DNA from: JAHCHG01 sp038246645
GTDB taxonomy: Bacteria; Acidobacteriota; Blastocatellia; Pyrinomonadales; Pyrinomonadaceae
DNA length: 5,098 bases
Reading direction: 5' to 3'
Assembly: GCA_038246645.1 (NCBI GenBank)
Contig: JBBRVS010000301.1
Coordinates: 1-5,098, forward strand
Of the stretch, positions 1 to 5,098 are shown piece by piece. Below the pieces are notes generated by a model, which made no database searches, was not told where the DNA came from, and worked only from the letters and a program-made list of their open reading frames with translations. Every line of letters starts with the position of its first letter. The stretch's first letter is position 1. The position numbers were made by a program, and so were the translations under genes.

Positions 1-1
1 C

Positions 2-2875
2 ATCTCGCGTTTCGACGGTATGGGAATAACAAATTTCACCGTTGCCGACGGCTTGCCCAACCGCTTTGTCAACGATTTTCTCGAAACAAAAAACGGAACC
101 ATTTACATTGCCACGGGCAGAGGCTTGGCGCGAATCAATCCGCACGGGGCGCGCGGTTCGACGGAAAATCCGCTTTTCACGGTCTTTTTGCCGGACAACG
201 GACGCGCCGAAAAAATCCAGACTTTGTATGAAGACCAAAAAAATCAAGTCTGGTCCGGCACCAGCGACGGGCTTTATAAATTGATCGAAACCGATGGGCG
301 GATTGTGTTTGAATACGTGCCGCTCGGCGAACCGCTGGGATCAGTCACCGATCCGAACGCCCTTTCCATCAGCACGATTCTTGAAGACCGTCATGGCACA
401 CTCTGGATCGGCACATCCGGAAGCGGATTGTTTCGCCTGTCGCCAAACGGCAGTATCCGGCGTTTTACCGTTGCCGACGGATTTGGCGACAATAAAATCA
501 CCGATCTGCTCGAAGGTCGCGACGGGCGGCTGTGGATGAGTATGCGGAGCGACAATTCGGGCGGAGTGTGCCTGCTCGACTCGTCAGATGCCGGGAAACC
601 GGTCAGAAAATGCTACACGACGAAAGACGGTCTCGGTTCAAATTGGATTCGTGAAATGCTGGAGACGAGCGACGGCGGGTTGTGGCTGGCGACCGTTCCG
701 GGTCTGTGCCGGTGGCAGGGCGACGACGGTGCGCCCGTTTGCAAAACCTACACGGCGAAAAACGATCTGTGCGACGACGCTTTTGCCCTCGCCGAAGACA
801 AGGACGGAAATCTATGGACGGGTTCGGCATGCGGTGCGAAAAAAATTGTCCGCTCCGGCTTTATCACATACAATGAGGCGGACGGGCTTGACTGGGCAGA
901 AATCAATTCGATTTTTGAAAATTCGACTGGCGAATTATTCATCAGCACCAACCGGGACGGGCGCGGCATCAGCCGTTTTGAGGGCGACAAATTTTCTCTC
1001 GTCAAACCGCGTCTGCCGGATTACGTGGATTATTTCGGTTGGGGCTGGGAGCAAACCGTCTGGCAGGACAGCCGCGGCGCGTGGTGGATTCCGACCGGAT
1101 ACGGGCTTTTTCGTTCCCCGGACAACACGAGCCCGGAAAATCTCGCCCGCGCACCGCTCGAAAAACAAGAAACTGGCGGAAAAGCTCTTGATATTTTCCG
1201 CCTCTTTGAAGACTCGCGCGGCGACGTCTGGATGCTGACGACCGGAGTAGCTCATGAACTCCTGCGTTGGGAACGGGCTAAAAATATCTGGCACGATCAT
1301 ACCTCGCAAGCCGGGTTTTCAGGGTATCGCGTCGGCTCGGCATTTGTCGAAGACGGACAGGGCAACATCTGGATCGGCGCGGGCAGCGACTACAACAATA
1401 GTGCGCTTATTCGCTATCGCCGGGGAGAATTTCGCGTTCTCAGTCAGTCCGAAGGTGCGCCTTCGGGCTGGATCGGAGATTTGCTTCTCGACAGTCGCGG
1501 GAGACTCTGGATTGCCTCGACGGTCGACGGCGTGTGGCGGCTCGATGACACGAACTCCGACACTTTCGAGTTTGTGAAATACACGTCCGCCAACGGCTTG
1601 GCGAGCAGCGCGACTGCCAGCGTTACCGAAGACGCATTCGGACGGATTTATGTCGGCACGTGGCGCGGCGTTGACCGCCTCGATCCCGACACCGGACAGA
1701 TCGAAAATTTTACAACCGCCGACGGCTTGCCCGACAGTTTTGTCAGAATATCCTACCGCGACCGGAAAAATAATCTCTGGTTTGGAACAAACGACGGGCT
1801 GGTGCGATTCGTTCCCGAACCGGAGCGCGCCAGAAAACCGCCGAATGTTTTGATTACCGGCTTGCGCGTCGCCGGAGTCGCGCAAGCGGTTTCCGTTTTG
1901 GGCGAAAAGGAAATCGCTCCGCTTGAATTAAATTCCGACCAAAAACAGGTAACCGTTGATTTTCTCGGTCTGGGCGCGAGTCTCGGCGAAAAAATGAGCT
2001 ATGAATATCGGTTAAATAGTGCAGATGAATGGATACCGACCTTGGAAAGAACCGTAAATTTTGCGAATCTAAATTCCGGCAACTATCTTTTTGAAGTCCG
2101 CACAATTACCGCTGACAGGCTCTACAGCGAGAGTGCAACCGTCGCGTTTCGCATCGCCGCACCATTTTGGCAACGCTGGTGGTTTATTGCTTCAATTTTG
2201 ATTTTGACGGCATTAGCAATCTATCTTTTTTACAAAAATCGTCTGGCTCGGCTGCTTGCCATGGAGCGAATGCGAACGCTTATCGCCACCGATCTGCATG
2301 ATGACATCGGTGCGAATCTGACCAGAATTTCACTGTTAAGCGAAGTGGCAAAACAAAAGAGCAGCAACGGCGACGGAAATTTGCTGACTTCAATTGCCGA
2401 CATCGCCCGCGAATCGGTCGCTTCGATGAATGACATCGTTTGGGCAATTGCGCCCGAACACGACAGCCTGCTTGATTTAACGCGCCGAATGCGGCAGCAC
2501 GCCGAGGAGGTTTTCGCACTTCGTGATATTGATTTGGAATTTCGCGCACCGATATCGGATTCGGATTTAAGATTAAGTGTCGGTGTCCGGCGCGACGTTC
2601 TATTGATTTTTAAAGAAACCGTCAACAACGCGGCGCGACATTCCGATTGCACGAAAGTCGTGATTAATTTTCGTGTGGATAAGGCGGTCTTGTTTTTGCA
2701 AATTAAAGACAACGGCAAAGGCTTTGCGACTGATTCTGAAAATGACGGACAAGGTTTGCGAAGTATGACGCGCCGCGCCAAAGCACTCGGTGGAAATTTG
2801 AAAATTGATTCGCAGGAAGGCGTGGGAACGACTGTCGAATTTGAATTGTCTCTGCCGAAAATTAGTCATCTTTGA
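2..2875 (+). CDS. Two-component-regulator-propeller sensor histidine kinase (5' end outside window)
   Basis: This is a membrane sensor kinase expected to bind a ligand outside the cytoplasm and phosphorylate a response regulator. The frame is open from the first codon (nt 2, reading ISRFDG before the first ATG at nt 20), and that tail matches the end of a propeller blade, so the true start lies upstream. Counting from nt 2, about 13 blades follow (residues ~7-610), each with a pattern like 'I..LLED..G.LW.GT..GL.RL' and often 'TADGLP'. With the partial blade this makes about 14, which fits two seven-bladed propellers. A Y_Y_Y-type domain (~620-715) and one membrane helix (726-744, nt 2177-2233) come next. 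The HisKA_3 phosphoacceptor is His766 (nt 2297-2299) in DLHDDIG. The HATPase_c domain shows an N box (ETVNNAARHS, ~872-881), DNGKGF (~903) and GQGLRSM. The Gln expected in the HDxxxQ phosphatase motif is Ala771. The partner is probably the regulator 256 bp downstream. The domain calls are secure; the ligand is unknown. Confidence 0.95.
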   Translation: MSRFDGMGITNFTVADGLPNRFVNDFLETKNGTIYIATGRGLARINPHGARGSTENPLFTVFLPDNGRAEKIQTLYEDQKNQVWSGTSDGLYKLIETDGRIVFEYVPLGEPLGSVTDPNALSISTILEDRHGTLWIGTSGSGLFRLSPNGSIRRFTVADGFGDNKITDLLEGRDGRLWMSMRSDNSGGVCLLDSSDAGKPVRKCYTTKDGLGSNWIREMLETSDGGLWLATVPGLCRWQGDDGAPVCKTYTAKNDLCDDAFALAEDKDGNLWTGSACGAKKIVRSGFITYNEADGLDWAEINSIFENSTGELFISTNRDGRGISRFEGDKFSLVKPRLPDYVDYFGWGWEQTVWQDSRGAWWIPTGYGLFRSPDNTSPENLARAPLEKQETGGKALDIFRLFEDSRGDVWMLTTGVAHELLRWERAKNIWHDHTSQAGFSGYRVGSAFVEDGQGNIWIGAGSDYNNSALIRYRRGEFRVLSQSEGAPSGWIGDLLLDSRGRLWIASTVDGVWRLDDTNSDTFEFVKYTSANGLASSATASVTEDAFGRIYVGTWRGVDRLDPDTGQIENFTTADGLPDSFVRISYRDRKNNLWFGTNDGLVRFVPEPERARKPPNVLITGLRVAGVAQAVSVLGEKEIAPLELNSDQKQVTVDFLGLGASLGEKMSYEYRLNSADEWIPTLERTVNFANLNSGNYLFEVRTITADRLYSESATVAFRIAAPFWQRWWFIASILILTALAIYLFYKNRLARLLAMERMRTLIATDLHDDIGANLTRISLLSEVAKQKSSNGDGNLLTSIADIARESVASMNDIVWAIAPEHDSLLDLTRRMRQHAEEVFALRDIDLEFRAPISDSDLRLSVGVRRDVLLIFKETVNNAARHSDCTKVVINFRVDKAVLFLQIKDNGKGFATDSENDGQGLRSMTRRAKALGGNLKIDSQEGVGTTVEFELSLPKISHL

Positions 2876-2928
2876 ACTCCGCAACTCAGTCAAAAGTTTT
2901 AAGATACAAACTTCTTAAGGGTGCATGA

Positions 2929-2953
2929 TGAATGGTGAATGGTGAATGGTGAA
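2929..2953. repeat. Tandem heptamer repeat (TGAATGG)3 plus partial unit
   Basis: Three full TGAATGG units and a TGAA remainder start 53 bases after the kinase stop codon. Its complement, CCATTCA, resembles the CCATTTT heptamer repeat about 55 bases downstream, so the two arrays face each other. Short heptamer arrays are known from intergenic regions of cyanobacteria and some other phyla. No function can be read from the sequence alone. Confidence 0.85.
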
Positions 2954-3005
2954 AATTCTAAAAGGTTTCTTTAACTATCGAAATTGAAACGGTTGAAGAG
3001 TTTTC

Positions 3006-3042
<37 letters not shown>

Positions 3043-3075
3043 TTATATCCTTTTTTAATTTTGCATTGGTGCTTA

Positions 3076-3093
3076 CCTACTCGAGAGAGTAGG
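3076..3093 (+). promoter_or_regulatory. Perfect 7-bp hairpin with GAGA (GNRA) tetraloop in the regulator leader
   Basis: CCTACTC, a GAGA loop, and GAGTAGG form a perfect 7-bp stem closed by a GNRA-type tetraloop. GCT at 3071-3073 and AGC at 3098-3100 could add a short outer stem. It ends 38 bases before the GTG start of the response regulator. No U-tract follows, so it is not a standard intrinsic terminator; an mRNA leader structure or an operator palindrome is more likely. A related hairpin lies after the regulator at 3830-3847. I could not identify a convincing promoter in the spacer. Confidence 0.5.
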
Positions 3094-3131
3094 CGACAGC
3101 GCGAATTTTTTCCGATAAATTAAAGCGTACC

Positions 3132-3803
3132 GTGATTTCAACCACCGAACAATATAAAACGACTGAAAATTCTTTGCGCGTCGTCTTGATTGAAGATTTG
3201 CGCGAAGTGCGCGAAGGTCTGACCGCGCTGATTAACGGCACGGCGGGTTTCGAGTGCGTGGCAAGCTACGGGATGATGGAAACCGCTCTGGCGCGAATCG
3301 AACCGGAAAAGCCGGACGCGATTTTAACCGATTTGGGTCTTCCGGGAATGAGCGGCATCGAAGGCATCAAGCGACTTCGTGATATTTTTCCCGATGTCCC
3401 GATTATTGCGCTGACGATTTACGACAATGACACGGAAATTTTCAACGCTTTGTGCAACGGCGCAAACGGTTATCTGCTGAAAAACACGCCGCCCGCCCGT
3501 CTTCTCGAAGCGTTAAAAGAAGCCGTGATGGGCGGTTCGCCGATGTCGCCGCCGATTGCCGCCCGCGTCGTCAATCTTTTTCGCACATTCCGCCCGCCCG
3601 AACACGCCGATTATCGTTTAACGCCGCAGGAAATAATACTTCTCAAACTGCTCATCGAAGGTCATCACAAAAAAACCGCCGCCCGCGAAATGGAAATTTC
3701 CATTCACACCGTTTCATTTCATCTCAAGAACATCTACGAAAAACTGCAAGTCCATTCAAAAACCGAAGCCGTCGCCAAAGCCTTGCGCGAAAAACTGGTT
3801 TGA
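3132..3803 (+). CDS. NarL/FixJ-family response regulator (REC + LuxR-type HTH)
   Basis: A 223-residue cytoplasmic DNA-binding response regulator, of usual length for the family. The receiver domain (~15-135) shows the acidic pair E21/D22, the phosphoacceptor D67 in ILTDLGLPGMSG, the switch T95 in IALTIYD, and K117 in GYLLKN. The output domain (~162-223) is LuxR-type: LTPQE, then IHTVSFHLKNIYEKLQVHSKTEAVAKAL. The usual 'SNKEIA' of the first HTH helix is HKKTAA here. I chose the GTG at 3132 because the frame is closed by a TAG at 3090-3092 and no ATG occurs before the receiver begins. The ribosome site is weak (TAAAG). A later TTG at ~3172 would remove only the Thr-rich N-terminal tail. The partner is probably the upstream kinase, but the 256-bp spacer with hairpins suggests separate or attenuated expression. 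Its last 47 codons recur at 4485-4628. Confidence 0.95.
   Translation: MISTTEQYKTTENSLRVVLIEDLREVREGLTALINGTAGFECVASYGMMETALARIEPEKPDAILTDLGLPGMSGIEGIKRLRDIFPDVPIIALTIYDNDTEIFNALCNGANGYLLKNTPPARLLEALKEAVMGGSPMSPPIAARVVNLFRTFRPPEHADYRLTPQEIILLKLLIEGHHKKTAAREMEISIHTVSFHLKNIYEKLQVHSKTEAVAKALREKLV
3658..3803 (+). repeat. Direct repeat, copy A: 3' end of the response regulator gene
   Basis: This 146-base stretch, ending with the regulator stop codon, recurs in the same orientation at 4483-4628 with 14 mismatches and no gaps (132/146 by hand count). The two copies are 825 bases apart and enclose the DUF4347-like gene. Confidence 0.93.
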
Positions 3804-3823
3804 AAAATTCTTCTGAATTTTTC
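3802..3823 (+). terminator. AT-rich 9-bp hairpin starting inside the regulator stop codon
   Basis: GAAAAATTC at 3802-3810 and GAATTTTTC at 3815-3823 form a perfect 9-bp stem with a TTCT loop. The hairpin begins with the last two bases of the TGA stop. The T-run sits in the right arm rather than after a GC-rich stem, so it is a weak intrinsic terminator or an mRNA 3' end structure. The duplicated 3' end at 4628 lacks it. Confidence 0.4.
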
Positions 3824-3829
3824 TTCCAA

Positions 3830-3847
3830 CCTGCTCGTTCGAGTAGT
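3830..3847 (+). promoter_or_regulatory. Second hairpin, related to the one before the regulator
   Basis: CTGCTC (3831-3836), a GTTC loop, and GAGTAG (3841-3846) form a 6-bp stem with one G-U pair, followed by TTATATT. Aligned base for base with 3076-3093, it matches at 13 of 18 positions, so the regulator gene is bracketed by two similar hairpins. It could be a terminator for the regulator or part of a dispersed small repeat. Confidence 0.35.
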
Positions 3848-3934
3848 TATATTCATTTCAAATTTCTACTAAAAAATTAGACTAACGCAAAATAACTTGT
3901 CAAAGAGGAGAAACGACGAGCAGACATCTATTGC

Positions 3935-3940
3935 AGGAGA
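3935..3940 (+). promoter_or_regulatory. Ribosome binding site deciding the start of the DUF4347-like gene
   Basis: AGGAGA lies four bases before the ATG at 3945-3947 and is a good Shine-Dalgarno match. The same frame opens at a TTG at 3897, which would add 16 residues (SKRRNDEQ...), but that TTG has no ribosome site in front of it. The ATG is therefore preferred. Confidence 0.7.
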
Positions 3941-3944
3941 ATTT

Positions 3945-4436
3945 ATGGAAACAATTGACTTAATAGTAATTAGTAAATCAGATGGCGGGGATTTTACAGA
4001 ATTTATGACGGGATTGGTAAGGTTCGGAGAAATTGACGCAATCTCAGTAGCAGATATGGTCAGAAAAGTAATAAATAAAGCTATGGAAAAAAGCACTCAA
4101 ATCCGAAGACTTGATATATTTGCACATGGTACGAATACATATATCTCGTTAGGAAAAGATACTATCCATTCATATACACCTAATAAACATTCAGCACCGC
4201 TGGTACAACTTAAAGGTGTTTTTTCCGAAAATGGCTTTGTAGTTCTTAAGGTATGTGAAATTGGTCAAGCCGAAGAATTAATAGTCGCCATTGCTCGTGC
4301 TGTCGGTGTTCCCGTTTTTGCGAATAAAGGTGGTGTTTCACCAAATCTTAATGTTGGTTGGGGAACTTGGATTGTTGCAAAGCCTGATGGCACAATTAAA
4401 TACATGACTTTCTTTAATGCAAACGAAAGGCTTTAA
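3945..4436 (+). CDS. Small DUF4347/caspase-like domain protein, function unknown
   Basis: A 163-residue soluble protein with no signal peptide or membrane helix, forming one domain. Its order of elements resembles DUF4347, a caspase-like (clan CD-type) fold. A strand ending in LDIFAHG (His61) is followed by a short strand ISLG (67-70), then a strand ending in VVLKVCEIG (Cys104), a helix AEELIVAIARAVGVPVFANKG (109-129), and a terminal GWGTW segment. His61 and Cys104 sit where the His-Cys dyad of such proteases would be, but the DUF4347 family has no firmly known activity and catalysis is not shown. DUF4347 usually occurs at the start of very large surface proteins; here it stands alone. Three sampled 60-base lines of the gene count 33-37% G+C by hand, against 58% in one sampled line of the kinase, which suggests a different origin. 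It sits between the intact regulator and a second copy of that gene's 3' end. The gene is likely real; the family call is moderate. Confidence 0.75.
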   Translation: METIDLIVISKSDGGDFTEFMTGLVRFGEIDAISVADMVRKVINKAMEKSTQIRRLDIFAHGTNTYISLGKDTIHSYTPNKHSAPLVQLKGVFSENGFVVLKVCEIGQAEELIVAIARAVGVPVFANKGGVSPNLNVGWGTWIVAKPDGTIKYMTFFNANERL

Positions 4437-4482
4437 ATTATCTGAATCATTCAAGCGGTGTTTCTCGAAAAACCTAACCGGT

Positions 4483-4628
4483 AAGGTCATCATAAAAAAA
4501 CCACCGCCTGCGAAATGGAAATTTCCATTCACACCGTTTCCTTTCATCTGAAAAACATCTACGAAAAACTGCAAGTCCATTCAAAAACCGAAGCCGTCGC
4601 CAAAGCCCTGCGCGAGCGTTTGATTTAA
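4483..4628 (+). repeat. Direct repeat, copy B: displaced regulator 3' end
   Basis: Second copy of the 146-base repeat. Homology to copy A starts abruptly at AAGGTCATCA (4483) and ends exactly at the stop codon; the sequences on either side are unrelated to those around copy A. Confidence 0.93.
4485..4628 (+). pseudogene. C-terminal remnant of a NarL-type response regulator (47 codons of the HTH)
   Basis: The frame reads GHHKKTTACEMEIS...KALRERLI and then TAA, matching the last 47 residues of the complete regulator at 43 positions. The differences are A to T, R to C, K to R and V to I. Seven further codons differ silently and the stop is TAA instead of TGA. An in-frame TAA at 4482-4484, made at the junction, directly precedes the homology, and there is no start codon with a ribosome site; the first internal ATG would give only a part of the HTH. 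The receiver domain is absent, so this cannot act as a phosphorylation-controlled regulator. The excess of silent and conservative changes suggests that the source was a working paralogue or a related strain's allele, not simple decay of a local copy. The R to C change in the HTH may be later decay. Confidence 0.85.
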
Positions 4629-4632
4629 CTCC

Positions 4633-4807
4633 AGTCTTGATTAGAGATACAAGAGAAAATTTAACACTAGAGATGCACACCGATGAAGCCGGAGAAAGGC
4701 AAGATAAAGACCAATGAATGTTCCTAAATCAATGAATTATCTGTCCTTATCATCTTAAATCTGTGTGCATCAGTGTTAAAAACATTGCTGATTTTCTAAT
4801 CAAGACT
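4633..4807. repeat. ~175-bp imperfect inverted repeat with perfect 13-bp ends (MITE/REP-like)
   Basis: AGTCTTGATTAGA at 4633-4645 is exactly complementary to TCTAATCAAGACT at 4795-4807. Moving inward, TTTAACACT (4660-4668) pairs with AGTGTTAAA (4772-4780), GATGCACAC (4672-4680) pairs with GTGTGCATC (4763-4771), and AAGGCAAGATAA roughly pairs with TTATCTGTCCTT near the centre. The region between the two arms is about 30 bases. Spacers between the outer blocks are the same length (14 bases) on both arms. No coding frame and no clear target-site duplication are visible. A non-autonomous mobile element or a palindromic intergenic repeat is likely. It begins five bases after the regulator remnant's stop. 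Confidence 0.65.
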
Positions 4808-4824
4808 CAGGTTAATTTAAAGAC

Positions 4825-4881
4825 AAACTGCTTAAAATCACGTCCCGCGTTTTTTTCGAACCCTACCCATTAAGGCAGTTT
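4825..4881. repeat. 57-bp inverted repeat AAACTGC-TTAA / TTAAGGCAGTTT
   Basis: AAACTGCTTAA (4825-4835) and TTAAGGCAGTTT (4870-4881) are complementary apart from one missing base, and enclose 34 bases that contain a run of seven T. The right arm runs into TTTTATT on the + strand. It could be a long-loop terminator, for either strand, or the footprint of a small repeat. It does not match the integron attC core sites. Confidence 0.4.
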
Positions 4882-4923
4882 TATTCCCGTCGGATAAAAG
4901 TTAAAACAAAGTCCTGATAATTT

Positions 4924-5097
4924 TTATTCTGTCTGGAGAAGAAGGTGAAGTTCGCGTAATGGAATTGAAACTACGTGAGCATCGCCGCCGATCAAAGATA
5001 AAAGGCGTATCAGCATAAATTTGGCGGCTATCGCTTGAAGAGAAGATGCGGCGATAACAAATACGTCAGGGTTAAAGCAGATTCTGAAACATCGGAG
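4924..5097 (-). CDS. Possible 3' end of an unidentified minus-strand gene (runs off the window)
   Basis: The minus strand is open for 57 codons from the window edge to a TAA at 4926-4924, reading ...NPDVFVIAASSLQAIAAKF... and ending IPLRELHLLLQTE. If real, it is the C-terminal end of a protein whose start lies beyond the window, with the 57-bp inverted repeat at 4825-4881 as its downstream terminator. The opposite strand also has an open frame here (nt ~4905-5016, ending RRRSKIKGVSA) with no good start. An open run of this length is not unusual by chance, and I recognise neither protein. Treat it as a candidate only. Confidence 0.2.
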   Translation of the reverse strand, partial: LRCFRICFNPDVFVIAASSLQAIAAKFMLIRLLSLIGGDAHVVSIPLRELHLLLQTE

Positions 5098-5098
5098 G

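Noticed and set aside
2894..2913. AAGTTT/AAACTT hairpin after the kinase gene as a terminator
   Set aside because: Only six A/T-rich pairs with an 8-base loop and no T-run after it.
3452..3880. 142-codon + strand frame overlapping the regulator
   Set aside because: It is an alternative frame of a clearly conserved response regulator, with Arg/Ser-rich low-information sequence.
3897..3944. TTG start adding 16 residues to the DUF4347-like protein
   Set aside because: A strong AGGAGA site precedes the ATG at 3945 and none precedes the TTG; the extra residues lack family-like sequence.
4457..4474. Hairpin GGT-G-TTT / AAA-A-ACC after the DUF4347-like gene as a terminator
   Set aside because: The stem has an internal G-A mismatch and no U-tract follows, so the support is too weak.
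4338..4680. Minus-strand open frames of 68-80 codons over the regulator remnant
   Set aside because: They are antisense to the DUF4347-like gene end and to the conserved HTH copy, have no ribosome site, and their sequence is explained by the + strand.
4840..4870. tRNA T-loop-like GGGTTCGAA on the minus strand
   Set aside because: No TCC follows, and no acceptor, D or anticodon stems can be drawn around it.
4825..4881. Integron attC site
   Set aside because: The arms lack the RYYYAAC and GTTRRRY core sites, and there is no cassette-like neighbour with the expected spacing.
4950..4974. CRISPR-repeat-like end GGAATTGAAAC
   Set aside because: Many CRISPR repeats end in ATTGAAAC, but there is only one copy. 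The following bases show no second repeat at normal spacing.

Overview
The window looks like a chromosomal piece of a free-living Gram-negative-type bacterium. The best guess is Acidobacteriota, Blastocatellia-like. That guess rests only on the style of the two-component proteins: a large two-component-regulator-propeller histidine kinase with a 'DLHDDIGANLTRISLL' phosphoacceptor region, and a NarL-type regulator with an unusual 'GHHKKTAAREMEIS' helix-turn-helix. It is an inference from memory, not a search result. All convincing genes are on the + strand.

Layout: (1) nt 2-2875 is the 3' part of a very large hybrid-free sensor kinase: beta-propeller blades, a Y_Y_Y domain, one membrane helix, and a HisKA_3/HATPase_c kinase core. 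(2) nt 2876-3131 is a 256-bp spacer. It carries two opposed heptamer tandem repeats that are nearly complementary, and a perfect 7-bp hairpin with a GAGA tetraloop. (3) nt 3132-3803 is a complete NarL/FixJ response regulator with a GTG start, the probable partner of the kinase. (4) nt 3804-3944 is an AT-rich gap with two hairpins; one includes the last two bases of the regulator stop codon, and the other resembles the hairpin upstream of the regulator. (5) nt 3945-4436 is an AT-rich 163-residue protein with a DUF4347/caspase-like layout (AHG and VCEIG motifs). (6) nt 4483-4628 is a second, truncated copy of the regulator's last 47 codons, about 90% identical in DNA, with no start and an in-frame stop just upstream. 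(7) nt 4629-5098 is non-coding or uncertain. It has a ~175-bp imperfect inverted repeat with 13-bp perfect ends, a 57-bp inverted repeat, and at the right edge a minus-strand open frame that may be the end of another gene.

Functionally, the kinase and regulator make a plausible two-component pair: a periplasmic or extracellular ligand is sensed by the propeller and transcription is controlled by the regulator. The most unusual structure is the DUF4347-like gene lying between a complete regulator gene and a second copy of that gene's 3' end. This arrangement suggests either integration at the regulator gene or replacement of most of a tandem paralogue. Nothing here proves that the DUF4347-like protein works with the two-component pair.
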